In this document: positions 33,311-46,845 of the stretch, piece by piece
Numbering within the stretch: position 1 is the stretch's first letter
Layout: each line of letters opens with the position of its first letter
Source of the DNA: Coprinus comatus
Lineage: Eukaryota; Basidiomycota; Agaricomycetes; Agaricales; Agaricaceae
Reading direction: 5' to 3'
Length of the DNA: 64,000 nucleotides
NCBI GenBank assembly: GCA_034638255.1
Contig: JAWPGT010000068.1
Span: 1-64,000, forward strand
Made by a program: the position numbers and the translations under genes
Notes under the pieces: model-generated
Told to the model about the DNA's origin: nothing
Seen by the model: only the letters and a program-made list of their open reading frames with translations
Databases searched by the model: none

Positions 33311-35852
33311 CTTTTGGAGGGTTGAGTATTAAAAACGTTCAGTCACCTCGCTATTTAACATGAAGAGAGCCCTGCCTGTCCTGATGTATCATACAAGAGA
33401 TTGGTTATGAAAATCGTTGGAGCTCGGAAAAAGCACCGTAGCATTCCCTCATCTGAGAGAAAATCAGGGCATTTGGGGTTATCAAAAGAATCAGATGCAA
33501 ACAAGAAACGTCGAGGTGGTCAAGCCCAACCTGTCCGAGAGTTGGTTCAGCTTCCTGAATAGTGTAGAACTGCATGGTAATTGCGACTTACCATAAACTT
33601 GGATCATGTTACACATGACTTCCGATTACATTCGGCTCTGGTGAATTTGATGTACATGATTTATTACATGAACGGGCTCATTTTGACGCATATAGGCAAT
33701 GTTTCAGTTGAAATTAATACTATGGAGAAGCACCACAGAGCCGAGGTCCTGAAGAAAAGGAATTAGCTCTCATAGATTCACATCAGTGTTCCTCGTGGAT
33801 CTTTCTTACTTGTTGTGGGACCGAGTTGTATGATCACGTCTCGGTATTTAACAGGATATTTAAAACTGATGGGTGTACACAAACTACCTAAAGGAGTTTA
33901 CTTTCACCCACGAGTGTGATATTCTGTTGGACATTGCCTCAGCATCCAACCCGTTATACTACCGAGGATAGTATTAAATACCAAGCTTTTAGGGCTGTGA
34001 ATTTTGGAAAACCCAGAAACCCCGGAAACCCAGAAACCCCTACAAAACCTATTTGGAAACCTCTATAATAACGCTGGGGCAGCCGGGACCTGCCAGTTCG
34101 CCGGAACCACACATGAGTATCCTGTTCACAACTTCGCAGAATATGAAGTTCAGCAAGCGACCCGTTTGTAAAGAGGCTTCACTGCTGTAATTGGCGATGT
34201 CAATGGTTCAAAGAGGAGTGAATTTACTATGTAAGGCCTCTGCAACTGGTTATATCATCGATCATCGTGACTCGTGCGACGTGAATAAACTTCACGTTAA
34301 GTTTTAACAAGCAAATCTCGACACCTAATTAACATTCCTTCTAAAATTATGTTCAAGCCCCATAAGCCTATACTCTGGAGTGTCCGGATTCACCATCAGT
34401 GCCCAAGTCAACCGACTTTCCCCGACAAACATTCAAGTATTCTCAGCTTAAGTTAACTCATTGAGTCATAGGATAAACCTGTGCCTAGAAGCTCAATTCT
34501 CCATGACTATGCTGGATGCAACTCATAAGTGGAGATTGAAAGGGAAAACCTGGCCTTGGGAGTTGATGTGATCCCGGTCTGTTGAACGGAGCTGTACTCT
34601 ATTAGTAAACTTTTAACAAATTATTGATTGCTGGTTTCTGAGAACCTATTTGGAAACCACGGAGGAGTTTCCAGGGTTTCCGGGGTTTCCAATTAGGTTT
34701 ATCCAGGGCCTCAATATATGGCTTGGCACCGAAGTGGCGTGAAGAAGTTGATTACAGTTGAATTGCTCACAATGCATAACATCGGGAAGGGTCTGTGCAC
34801 ATGCATTATCAATATCATGCAAATGATACAATATGGGGTGTATTACTTAATATGGTAAATAATTCACATGTCTACTTCAACCACCTATGCAACGTACTTT
34901 GCTTCGCGTTCGTCATTTCCAAATGCCCTCGAAACTGTCTCCGATTGCGGGCAAGGTCCATATCTGAGTGATACACCACTTGATCTTGGGATATTCCGGG
35001 ATGATCACCAATGTAACTTATGTAAGCGAACACTGTCATCCAGTCGTGTAGGGTAAGATTCTCGCGATTGATAGGCTTGATTGGTTTCGCTAAGGATTTT
35101 GGCCCTTGCTGTGGTGATTTCTATTCTCGGGGTCCAAAAAGGACCAAGGACTTTTATTATATTTATTTCTTTCATTTGCGACTGGGTGTCTATTTTTAAA
35201 TGTTTCCCAAGAGTTTTGTTATGTTTCGCTTATGTAATCCGTTGGGTGTACATTCGAACATTTCCTTTATTCTTTCCTCAGTTTCATCGTTGCGATAACT
35301 GAGGTATGCATATTTGTTATTGTTCTCATTTTACCTTTTACTTATCATGTACAGAATAAATTTTTATTCTCCTTGATTTAGGTATTTAACAATACATAGT
35401 TTCGTCGTTGTGATAAATGAGAATAATATTTTATTCTCCGAAGATCTAACTACAAAGTCACAACATTTCAACACTTGCGAGGTTGGGTTACTGTTATGAT
35501 GCCTTTTCTATGATACTTAGTAAGGTTGAGCACCAGGCTGGTTTGAGGTCGAGATTTTTGCTTAACAATGATTGGCATTGGGGAGAGTAGTATTACTGTA
35601 GGACTTGAGAGTAGTAGTGAAACTTTTTGCATATCTACTAAAAAGAGGTAAATTTTTAGAAGGTGCTTGACACATTCTAACACTTTCTCATACTACAAAC
35701 TATGAATCTGATATTGCATATATTACCAAAAAGGTTATGCATTATAAGTGATTCAACTGTATATATGATGCAAATTGCACAACATTATTGGCATGAAGAG
35801 CATAATATTTTTTCAAGATGGAAACGTGTAGCAGGATGAAGGAACTTTTTTT
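33311..35852. other. 2.5-kb gene-free region
   Basis: Only short frames without domains occur. It contains a pair of inverted and direct 16-mers about 640 bp apart (listed separately). The remainder to 35.8 kb is AT-rich with nothing recognised. Confidence 0.6.
34009..34700. repeat. possible MITE-like unit bounded by GGAAACCC repeats
   Basis: GAAACCCCGGAAACCC at 34016-34031 is perfectly inverted at 34674-34689. AACCTATTTGGAAACC at 34046-34061 recurs in direct orientation at 34643-34658. The interior is non-coding. No clear target duplication found. Confidence 0.45.
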
Positions 35853-38800
35853 CTATCTGAATCTTTGACGCTCAATGATTGACTTTTGCCTTGCATCTCG
35901 TGAAACACGCCTGTCCATATGATGAGTAATGATTTACTACAAGGTATCAACGATTTATATGCGCACCAATAGTATTCCATCACGTCGTTCTGACCCAGCT
36001 TTTGCAAGAAGTTCTCATCATGGGTGATAATAATGAGTTGGAAGTTGGAATGAGTTCGACGTTCGTTGATAATACTACACCAAGATGTCAGAAAAATCGC
36101 GCAAGGTTCTAGGCTCACTCACTCAATGAGACTGGCCGCAAGGGCATCTATGTTTTCTGTATCCAAAGCGTTGGTAGGCTCATCCAAAGCCAAGATACCA
36201 CAATTCTGTCCAAAAGAATCCGAAAGGGCCAGGCGAATGATAATGGAAGCAAGCATCTTCTGACCAGCCGAACAGCGTCCGCGCATATCCATCTCAACTT
36301 GATCTTTACTCATAACAACCTGGTCCGCCCTTGTCAGAGGTTATTGTCATTTTTAAGGAAAAAAAATCACACACTCGGTAATTATAGGAGCGTTTGTTTG
36401 CGGCTCCTTCCACATCCGACTTGATCATTATTCCATCGATATCTGAACCAGGTTCAACGATTTTTGTATAAATCCGTACATCTGGAAAACTCACCTGTGC
36501 CTTGATATGTCTTATTCCAAAGATGTTTCATTATGTCATTCACCTCTTCCATCTTGAGAGTATGATATTTCATGATTGCACTTCCCAGAGGTGTTAGCAA
36601 CGATCTCCGAGCTATCGAGTAGTACGAGTAGTACATACTTGTCTAGTGCCTTGGCATATTTTTCAAGATCGTTATTCGCCATATCAGATACCTAACTTAA
36701 CATTAGCAAAAGTTGTGAGTAAAGAGTGTGGCAAGACTGACCTTAACTTTAATTAGTTGGTCAGTGTATCGCTTGTTGACATCCTTGAAATTCTTCTTCA
36801 GGTCAATTTCAATCTCTTCAACGTTGTTCAACAACGTGTTGAGTTCTCCTTGAAGACGTCCGCACTACGAGTAAGATAAACAAGGAGTATAGTGGCAAAG
36901 GGAGGAAACAATAGAATCAGCAACCAAACACAATATACACACAACCTATATCATACTTCAGTTTGTAAGTTACTTTCTTTTTCCTTCGCCAGTGGATACT
37001 TCTCATCGAAGTTCCTACGAGCTTTCGCCATTTCTTCCATGTTGTATGTACCAATCTCTTCTTGGACCTTACTAATTTCTTTGATAAGTCTTCGCCCGCG
37101 TATGTTATCCCGGAGATTGGCCACAGAGGCACCGCTTTCGTTGATTTCTCGTTGGATATCGGAGATCACATTACGAATAGTTTCCAGGTTCTTATTCCCC
37201 TCTTGGATATCTACGTCAAGTTGTTGTACTCTCTCGTTTATGTTTTCGAGTTGGCGATCTCGGCGTTCTTTGATGTACCGTTCGACTGCCCTATGAATAT
37301 GACTCAATTTATTGATACTGGTATTGAATTCTTGAATTTGTTGTTGTACTTGAGCAGCCTTTCGATCAGATTCATTTTGCGCGTCTTGGAATGTGGCTTT
37401 CAAGGCTTCTATGGGAGCCTCTCCTTCGCCAATCTGGACTTCAAGAACCTATACCGAACACATTTCAGTAATTATCCACAATGTGGAGATAAGCTATGTT
37501 TTACTTTGATTTGTTCCGTGAATGAAGCGATGTCATCGCGCATCTTAGTTAGAGTCTCTTTCTGGGCCTCTTGATCATGCAATCTATTCAACAGACTGAG
37601 TTCTTCTTTCTCCATTGAATGCATGCCATCCTCGAGACCGCGAATAGCTAGGGTCTGGCGTTCTTTTTCCCCAGTAATATTTTTCCTCTCGCGTTCCGCT
37701 GTTCGCCTAGATGAACATAAGTCATGCGGAATATACAAGGAAGCATAAACTTGAACTTACAGAACGCCCGCGAGCTCATCAAGCTCCTTCTGTACGTCAT
37801 CGGTTGTCTTTGTTGTACCCGATGTTTTAAGCTCATTCTCAATGTAAGAGGCATCTTGCCGAGCCTTTTCTGCGTCTTTCTGTAGTCGAGCCACTGCTAA
37901 AGCTTGTTGTTTGATATTTGTAATCTCGCGAAGTATGTCTTTGATTTCATCAAGCTTTTCTTGTTCCTACGACAATGGCTTTCAGTATATGAATAATCCA
38001 AAATGGATACGTGAACATACCTCATCTTCACGCATCCTCATTTCCGGTATCTGCCGTTCCAACTCTTTAATTTTTGCTTCTAGAGCGGGAATTTCTTGCG
38101 TCTGCATTGCCTTTCTCTTCGCATCAGCAGGTCGAAGCTTCTGCAGCCTTTCCATGGTTTCCTCCCATAATGATAGTGTCTCCTTGCTATCTGCAATATC
38201 GATGTTCTCGCCTCCTTCGATCAGTGCTTTGAGCTAAAACATTTATTGATGAAAATATAAATATAATAGGAGGAAGTGTTAGACAAACATACAGTCTTTT
38301 CCATGATCACAGTCTCACGTTCATCCAGATGTCTACTGCATGCCTGGCACTTTTTCTGAACCTTACTCAACTTGATGAAATTCTCGTAAACCTCATTGGC
38401 TTGACCAAGAAGTACGTCACGTCGTCGTATTTCAATTTCCTCAGCAGCAGCTTTCAGTGCTCCGTCATACGATAGACTCGGATCATCCAGATCAATCAAT
38501 GCTGCATTGATTTCCTTATTTATTGCTACCGCAAACCATTTTAGTTTCCAAAAATCATTAAGATGTAATTGGATACTGACGAACCTTCGACTTCCTTAAC
38601 TTTAGATTGCTTCTCACGAGCGAGATCATCCTTGCTTTTGGTCGCATTTTGGATTTCTGCTCGAATGTTGGCGACAGCGGTATTAATAGTGGAACGTTCT
38701 TTTTCTTTCTGGCTATTGTTTATGGAATAAGGAATCTTAGGCAAGAATAACGAGCTTGGGATGCTACCATACCTAAGCAATTCCTCAAGTTCTTCTTCTG

Positions 38801-40889
38801 GATTTTCCGAGGATAGATCCTTTGAAGCAAACCTGTGGTATTTCTCATTGATCAAGATCAAACTGTAACAACTTTTTGAGTATAGACCAACTAGGTAGAG
38901 ATAAAACATACGCATTAGTTGCCTCCTGAGTCTTACTTCGTGTTTCCGCACGTTTCACGTCTAGCCTTGCACGGGAATCTGCTTGAGTACTCAATGACCG
39001 TAGCTCCATGTTAAGCTCTTCTCGCTTATCCTCTAGACGTTTTGCGGCCTCTATCTTCTCGTTGATTCGAGGTTCGAACCTGGCCTCAGTAAATTCCTTT
39101 TGCATTTTTGATAGCCTTGATTTCTTTTCTTCCATGTCACCTCGAAGCAACGATAGCTCGGATTTGATGGAATGTTCATCCTCAAGCTGCCTTTCGGTCT
39201 TTTTGATCGTACTTTGACAAGTAGCCTAAAATAGTATTAGACAGGGAGAGAGATGTGTTTATGAGCACATACAATTTGGTTCTGGAAGTTCGTTTTTTGC
39301 AAGCGTTTGTTACCCAAATCTCTTTCCATCTCAAGAATCTTCTGTTGATGAGCATTGGATTTTTCGCGTAATTCCGCCTTATATATTTTGAGTAAAGTTT
39401 TATAATACGATAGATTGTTAAATACCTGTATTTTCTCCAGACCAGACATCTGTTTACGTCTGAGGTCTTCGATACGCGATAAAAACTCGTGTGCCTTTTC
39501 ACGTTCCAGGGGTGAATAATTATAACCTTTAATCTTATGCGTTTCGCTAATCTCGTGAATGAGTTGTTCCCTCTCTCTGACTTGTAAACGATGAGCCTAG
39601 ATAGCATAGTATTAGAAATTGACCACCATTTGTATACATGTTAACCAACCTCAGCTTCTCCAAGTAGTTTACCCTGTTGAGTAATACTGTCTGTATGATC
39701 CTTTCTGAAAACGGCTATTTGATCCTCAAGGTCCTCCTTTTGACCGATTTGCGTTTGAAGTTTTTGTTTTTGCTGCGATATGTGTTCATCAAAGTTGTTC
39801 AACCGAGTGCTAAGCTCCTCGTCCGAGCCTGCCAAACAATGAGCTACTGTACATTTCTCCTTTCAAAACTACACACCTGTTAGCTCTTGTAAATTTAATT
39901 TCAATTCTTTGTAATCATTCTGCAAGCGCGCCTTTTCAGCTTGAAGTTTATCGACTAACAAATAAGTCTCGCGGAATGTAGTTGCTTTTTGTAGGAAATC
40001 AATATTGGCCTTAGCCTGCATATCATGTTGTTCCTTTGTCTTTTCATATTCTGTTTCTTTTGCGGCAATCTTGGTTCGGGTATCCGCAATACGTTGTTTG
40101 AGCTCATCTGAACGTTGTTTCTCTGATTTTAGTCCTGACAGTCCTGCCTGTTCTGCCTTGAGATCCGCAAGTCGATCTTTGCGTAATCCTTTAATAGAAT
40201 CTAACGCCTTCGTGTATCTACAACGAAATTGTCAAGCTTAGTACGTGGGGGGAAGTACAACATGACTACTAACCGAGTTGCCTCAAAGATCTCATCAAAC
40301 TTTTTCTTAAGATAAGATGGTTCTGAGAATGGCCAATAAGAATCCTCTTGATGGCAGAATATAACATTTTCGAGGACAGCTTTGGATACACCAAGTAATT
40401 GAGGAATTTCAACATCCATTTCAGCGCATTTAGTAGATATTGTTGTGCGCTTGGATCAAACACTTGAGTATATGCGTCCCCTTTAATGCTGTCCAGATAA
40501 AACCTCACCTTTCCACTCTTCTCTGAACCATCCGCCAACGATAAGATACCTTCCAAAGTTTTCATCGTCATAGTAGTCTTCTTTGCTGTTAAGCTCAGAT
40601 TTCTAACAGCCAACATTCGAGTATTATTTGCTGCATAGAACCTCAATTTCACTTGAGCCTTGACTTCTTTCTCGTTAGCCATTTTTGGATCATGAATAAA
40701 AGCTCCCCCTCGAGTATTGGGTGGTTGATCGCCAGTAGTAGCATATTTGAGGCATTCAATAATGGTAGTCTTCCCACTACCATTATGTCCGACAATAACG
40801 GTAACAGGGGAAAAGAACTCGATGACTGCAATTTGTTTGTCGTCGAAAGAACGAATGCCACGAATGGCCAATTTGTCAAGGTGGGCCAT
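35853..40889 (-). CDS. rad50: DNA double-strand-break repair ATPase Rad50
   Basis: The ATPase and tether of the MRN (Mre11-Rad50-Nbs1) complex, acting in the nucleus on DNA ends and telomeres. The start [15 protein letters not shown] (40889) is followed by Walker [17 protein letters not shown] and an early GAFIHDPK block. Long coiled coils occupy the middle, with the zinc hook CQAC in exon 38221-38499. Coils then return to the signature [16 protein letters not shown], Walker [13 protein letters not shown] and the D-loop/His region [10 protein letters not shown]. The terminal exon ends ERQRFR at 35853. More than a dozen introns of about 50-60 nt. No break seen. Head-to-head with PRP1, with 146 bp between start codons. 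Large frames on the opposite strand here are mirror artefacts of coiled-coil codons. Confidence 0.95.
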
Positions 40890-41035
40890 AACCTTTAGCT
40901 GGCTGCTTAAACAACTTAATGAGGAGACGACGCGAATCCCATCACGAATGTGTGACTCGTTCGTCATGTCACGTGCTTTGGTGTACTCTATGAATCACTT
41001 GGCCTCTATTCTTTCCAAGTCCCAACGCCGAAGCC
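40890..41035. promoter_or_regulatory. shared RAD50/PRP1 promoter region
   Basis: 146 bp separate the divergent start codons. No TATA box is obvious. It contains CACGTG-like TCACGTGC at about 40969-40976. Confidence 0.6.
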
Positions 41036-44000
41036 ATGGCTGCGAATAATAAACCAAATAAGCTGGCATTCTTGTCAATGCCGGCTCCAGCGTCCTATGT
41101 CGCTGGTTTGGGTAGAGGGTACGTGTTCAGTTTTGGAGTATATGAATGTATTCTAACTTTTTCACAGTGCCTCTGGCTTTACTACTCGTTCTGATATTGG
41201 TCCCGCCCGAGAGGGACCTTCAGAAGAAGTAATAGCGTGGGTATTATTTTACTCCCGAAACTTTTCTGTACTTATTCCCTCTTTAGTGAGGCCCGAGCTC
41301 GACGAGGCGAAGATGAAGAATATAATCCTGACCAATTCCAAGATCCAGACAATGAATTTGGTCTTTTTGCCGGAATGGCATACGAGCAAGATGATGAAGA
41401 AGCCGACAAAATTTACGAACAAGTAGATAGTGCTATGGATTCAAGACGTAAGGCGCGGAGGTGTGTGATCTGGTTAGTCTTGTCATTTCCTCCATGATTA
41501 GACTGATAGCGTTTTTGGTTTTTTGTAATCCTTTCTTTACTATAGAGAAGCTTTGGAACAAGCCGAACTAGCAAAACATCGAGCCGAACGACCTAAAATT
41601 CAGCAGCAGTTTGCAGATTTGAAACGTGGTTTGGCTGCTGTATCTGATACAGAGTGGGAGAATATTCCGGAGGTCGGAAACCTGACAAGGAAAAAGAGAA
41701 GAAAAGAAGAACGATCATATGTTGTTCCAGACAGTGTGATCGTAGGTGATAGGGCGAAGGGCGAGTATGAGAGTGCACTGGATTCAAAGCAGCAAGAGGT
41801 CTGTTTATTTTTTGCGTTTGGAAATGGATGTGTCGCTGACAAAGTTTGTTCTAAGATGGGCGGTTTTGTCACGCCAGCAGAATCTGGAACTCTGACTAAC
41901 TTTGTTGAAATCGGTCAAGCTCGTGACAAAATTCTATCTCTCAAACTCGACCAGGTTAGTTGTTCGTCAGGTAGGATCAAAAGCTGAAGTTCCTCAACAC
42001 TATTTCATACAGATATCTGGTACTGCCGCGTCTTCCGGAACCGCAACGTCAGTTGATCCCAAGGGTTACCTTACATCTCTTGACAGTGTAATTATCAAGT
42101 CTGATGCAGAAATTGGCGATATCAAGCGTGCTCGAATGCTTTTCGATTCTCTCGTCAAATCAAATCCCAAGCATGCACCTGGCTGGATTGCAGCAGCCTG
42201 TCTCGAGGAACACGCCGGACGTATGGTGGCAGCCCGTAAGATTATAAAAGCCGGCTGTGAAAATTGTCCCAAGAGCGAAGATGTATGGTTAGAAGCTGCT
42301 AGACTCCACGTGAGTGTTATTTTTTCCGTGATGGAGAAGATGTTCTCACTAAAACGGAGGCTTTTAGAATAACAATGACGCTAAAGTTGTCCTGGCTAAT
42401 GCAGTTCAACACGTCGGTCAAAGTGTCAAAATTTGGCTGGCTGCTGCGGATCTAGAGCAGGATCCGAAAGCAAAGAAGCGCGTCCTTCGAAAAGGTAGAA
42501 TTCGAGTTCACCTATTCTCATGTGTTATATTTCGGTCTCATGATCCTTATTCTCTAGCTCTTGAACATATCCCGAATTCCGTACGACTTTGGAAAGAGAC
42601 TGTAAATTTAGAAGAGTCGGCAACCGATGCCAAGATACTTCTCGCACGAGCAGTTGAAGTGATACCGATGTCAGTTGAGCTCTGGCTTGCACTTGCCCGT
42701 CTTGAAACTCCCGATCGTGCCAAAGCAGTTCTCAATAAAGCCCGAAAAGCTGTTCCCACTAGTCACGAAATTTGGATTGCCGCAGGTCGACTTCTTGAAC
42801 AAGAAGCTACATCCCACCCGGAGAAATCTGAAGAACAAAAAGCAAAAGAACTCGAAGTGGTGGATCGTACCATTGAGTTGGCTGTTCGAGAACTTCGTAA
42901 ACACCAAGTATTGTTAACACGAGATCAATGGTTGAAGGAGGCGGAAAAGTGTGAGAGTCAAGGAAGTCCAAGAACATGTGAAGCTATTGTGAAAGCCACT
43001 GTGGCTATGGAAGTTGAGGAAGAGGATAGGTTAGATACGTGGGTTTCAGATGCGGAGAGTGCGGAGAGTCGTGGGATGGTAGGTACTGCTAGGGCAATTC
43101 TAGCCTATGCTTTGAAAGTATTCCCGGACAGACGTAGTTTATGGAGAAGAGCGGCGGAGTTGGAGAAAGCTCATGGAAACAGGTATGCGAATTTTCTCCC
43201 TTTTTAAATTCAAGCTTACACATTTTTGTTTTAGGGAGAGTTTGGACGCGATCCTTGCTCAGGCCGTCAAACATTGCCCTCAAGCGGAGGTATTATGGCT
43301 TATGGCTGCAAAGGAAAAATGGTTGGCTGGAGATGTACCAGCTGCTCGAGAAGTTTTGGAACGCGCGTTCAATGTCAATCCTGAGAGTGAAGAAATTTGG
43401 TTGGCAGCCGTCAAACTTGAGTCAGAGAATGGAAATATGGATGTTGCGAAACAACTATTACAACGCGCTAGGGACGTTGCCGATACTGATAGGGTATGTT
43501 TCTTCTGTGATTCACCACTAGAAACCACTTGACCAATGGCGTTTATTTTTAGATTTGGATGAAATCAGCAGTGTTTGAAAGACAGCTTGGTCAGCCTGAT
43601 AGTGCATTAACGACATTAGAAACTGCGCTCAAACGATTCCCCAAGTTCCCAAAGCTCTACATGATTCAAGGACAAATCCATCAAAGCAGAAAGAACTTTT
43701 CCGCCGCACGCGCTTCATATTCTGCTGGTCTAAAAGCATGTCCTAAAGACATTACTCTATGGATTCTTGCAAGTCGGTTAGAAGAAGCAGATAACAAGAG
43801 TATCAAAGCTCGATCACTTTTAGAAAAAGCACGTTTGGTTAATCCAGCAAATGAAGAACTTTGGGCTGAATCTGTTGGAGTTGAAGAACGATCTGGAGGT
43901 TCGATTCAGGCCAAAGCAATGCTTGCTCGTGGACTTCAAGAATGTCCTACTTCAGGTCTCTTATGGTCTACGGCCATTTGGGCGGAACCAAGACCAGTAA

Positions 44001-44341
44001 GAAAAACTCGTTCAGTAGACGCTTTGAAGAAATCTGCAGACAATCCGATTATCATATGTACTGTTGCAAGATTGTTTTGGGCGGAAAGAAAAATTGAGAA
44101 AGCGAGGCAGTTGTTTGGTAGAGCTACGGCTACCGCACCGGATTTAGGAGATTCCTGGGGTTGGTGGTTGAAATTTGAAAGACAACATGGAACGGAAGAA
44201 CATAGAGAAGATGTGAGATTGAAAGCTTTGGCTGCGGATCCACATCATTCTATGGTTTGGCAGAGTGTGGCTAAGAATGATAAGAATAGGGGGAAGAGTG
44301 TTAAAGAGATTTTGGAGATTGTGGCGGATACGTTGCAATGA
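41036..44341 (+). CDS. prp1: pre-mRNA splicing factor PRP1/PRP6
   Basis: A component of the U4/U6.U5 tri-snRNP. The start [18 protein letters not shown] is followed by the PRP1 N-terminal domain ([57 protein letters not shown]). A charged linker follows, then about 700 residues of HAT/TPR-type helical repeats ([51 protein letters not shown]; repeated A.A...CP...LW). It ends at TGA 44341. Eight to nine introns, all short. Length and order match the family (about 920 residues). Shares its promoter region with RAD50. The frame is intact. Confidence 0.95.
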
Positions 44342-44727
44342 GATTTTTTTTTCAAAATTTTATATTTTACATACTTTGTTATACCATTTCTTTCTTTCTT
44401 CGTGTTGCTGTGTTTTAATTGTATGGCTAGTATACTTAGTTGTGAATGTTAGCATTGGACTAATGATGTTCATAGTAATTTTCTGTTAGTCTTGAGTCAA
44501 AATTTGAAGGGCGAATAGAAGAAATTAGCATATATCTATAACAAACACCTTATTGGCATGCCACCTATGACTACCGACTTGCTTGGCGAAGAGATGTTCA
44601 CTATCCAAGAGATTTCTTAATGGAAGGGAAGCACGCAGTGCACAGCCACACATTGATTGAGGGCACGTGTACACTTATGACCACGTCGAAAGGTAGTGGC
44701 CAAAACAGCGGTTGAATTGTAGCCATT
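44342..44727. other. intergenic spacer
   Basis: T-rich 3' flank of PRP1, then the promoter of the next gene. No TATA box or other element stands out. Confidence 0.6.
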
Positions 44728-45816
44728 ATGTCCGCCATTACTCGAAACCTTCCTCCGTTTGTTAAAGATCTCGGTGTCGCTGTAATTGGAAAGGTGAATA
44801 TCTACCGTTAAAATCTCTTGGTGAATTTCAAATACTGATCATAAACGTCGAAAAAAAAAATAGAAATGTTATGTGTCTCTTGTTGAAAACCTCAATATTG
44901 GAGATGTTGAGTGTCTGAGGTATGCTATTTCGAAAGGATTGGGACTGGGTATTGTTGCTGGTGGATCTGTTATGAAAGTTCCTCAAATGTTACTTAGTAT
45001 GTTCTCTTTTCCTATCCATTCCAAAACGTCGCTGACCAGTAAATAATAGTCTTAAACGCCAATTCAGCCGAAGGACTATCATTAACAGCCTATATTCTCG
45101 AAACACTCTCTTACGCCATCACACTCTCCTACTCTGTCAAAAACAACTTCCCATTCTCTACTTATGGAGAAAATCTTTTCTTGACATTACAAGATATAAT
45201 CATCACACTCCTTATCATTAATTACAGCAAATCCTCGTCAAATAAACCAGGAAAACTCATAACCGCATTATTAGCAACATTCGGAACAGCATATACTCTC
45301 AACAAACTCCCATTAAACACATTATCACTCGTCCAAGCATCTACACTTCCACTTTCTTTATTCAGCAAAGTTCCTCAAATCATTCAAAACCAAAAGGCCG
45401 GAAGTACAGGACAACTTAGTGCTATTGCTGTTATTGCACAAGTTTTGGGATGTGTAGCGAGGCTGTTTACTACGGCTACGGAGGTTAAGGATTCGATTGT
45501 AGCTGCTGGGTTTGGACTTGCGTTGTTGTTGAATTTGGTACTTGGAACTCAGTTGTGGATGTTTTGGGGCAAATCTACAGCTACAGCTGTACCGGAGAAG
45601 AAGGTTAAGACCTCTCCTATTACTGTTGTTGCTCCTACTCCTACCACCCCAGCACGAGCTGTACAAGAGGAAAAGGTGGAAGCAACAGGAAAGACAAGCG
45701 CTTACGCAGAATTGTCGGATTCACCACAACCCACGCGCAGGTTTGGTACACCTCCCCCACGTAGCTTCTCTCCCGCAACTGGGCAGGTAAAGTGGTCTAG
45801 AAAGATAGCGGACTAA
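44728..45816 (+). CDS. MPDU1-like PQ-loop membrane protein
   Basis: Homologous to mannose-P-dolichol utilization defect 1, an ER membrane protein needed for use of dolichol-linked sugars in glycosylation and GPI synthesis. The start MSAITRNLPPFVKDLG is joined over an intron to KCYVSLVENLN. Two PQ-loops are visible: VMKVPQMLL and LFSKVPQIIQNQKAGSTGQLS. Six to seven helices are predicted by eye (ISKGLGLGIVAGGSV; LQDIIITLLIINY; AAGFGLALLLNLVLGTQLWMFWG). The C-terminal tail is extended, Pro/Thr-rich, cytosol-type and not conserved. It ends at TAA 45816. Three exons. The next gene begins 144 bp downstream on the same strand. Confidence 0.9.
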
Positions 45817-45960
45817 GTTTCTTTTACATAGTACATTGGTACATAGATATTTAATTGTTGGAATATAATAATTTATTGATATTGATGACGCGTGACTGAC
45901 CTTTGAGCGCATCACGCGCATTTTTTGGGAAAACCCCTCTTGAGGACTTGGCACCCAACC

Positions 45961-46818
45961 ATGCTTTCCACTATTACACGCGCCCTTCGACAACAAACAT
46001 TCCAATGTCGACGAACGTTCGCCCAAGTCGTTAATGCCACAGCTTCTAGTTCTGGCTCGGAAGCACACGTATCCGTACCAAGTGTTAAGTCTGTGGATTG
46101 GAGAAAGGGAAGGATACCGGCGAGAGAGGACCATGGGTTGTATGCTTTCTTTAGACGTAAACAACCTAAGGATGGAGAGGTTTTGGAAGGGGATGCTAGG
46201 TTTGAAGTTTTGGAGGTTCCGAATGAGATGAATACCATGACCGGTACGTTTTTTCTGGTGGATCTATATGATGGATTTTTGACTTTGACGTGTTTAAGGA
46301 CGTGGTTGGAGAGCTTCTGAATTGATGTTGAAGAGCTTCAAAGACCTGCATGTGCTGTGGTATGTTCTCCTACGTGAACGTAACGTTCTTGCAACGCAGA
46401 AGGAGGAGACGAGGAGAATGGGTGTTACGAATAGGGCATACCAGACCAACATGACAAAATTATATCATGTATGTTCTTATTCACCATGGTTGGATACTTG
46501 CTAATGTTATTCTGTGAAAAATAGGTTCGTAAATCGATGGCTAGAATTAAGCAAGTCATCAATGAACGTCGTCTTGCTTACGAAGAAGCATTCCAAATTG
46601 CTCAAACTGAACAAGACAAAGCCATCAATGAAAAGGTGCTTGTTCACCTCAAGAAGGAACATAAAATTAGGAGTCGTCGCGCTATTCGAGCATACAAGCT
46701 TAAGAAAGCAAACGACGCAATCCAGGAGGCCAAGATTGCAAAAGACCAACGTACACCCCAAGAAGCTGCTGTAGACTCTGCTGCCGCTGGTTTATTCGGA
46801 ACTTCACCACCACAGTAA
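45961..46818 (+). CDS. mrpl4: mitochondrial large-subunit ribosomal protein uL29m (MRPL4/MRPL47)
   Basis: The N-terminus [20 protein letters not shown] is a mitochondrial targeting sequence rich in Arg and lacking acid residues. The core [11 protein letters not shown] ... [34 protein letters not shown] is diagnostic of MRP-L47/uL29m. The C-terminus is basic and helical ([32 protein letters not shown]). Two introns, near 46243-46300 and 46470-46525. It ends at TAA 46818, only 27 bp from the stop of the convergent SDHAF1 gene. Intact. Confidence 0.93.
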
Positions 46819-46845
46819 TTTAATTAGATATAATATATATTTTTC

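Noticed and set aside
37062..37574. 170-residue plus-strand frame inside RAD50
   Set aside because: Antisense shadow of the coiled-coil exons; crosses real intron borders.
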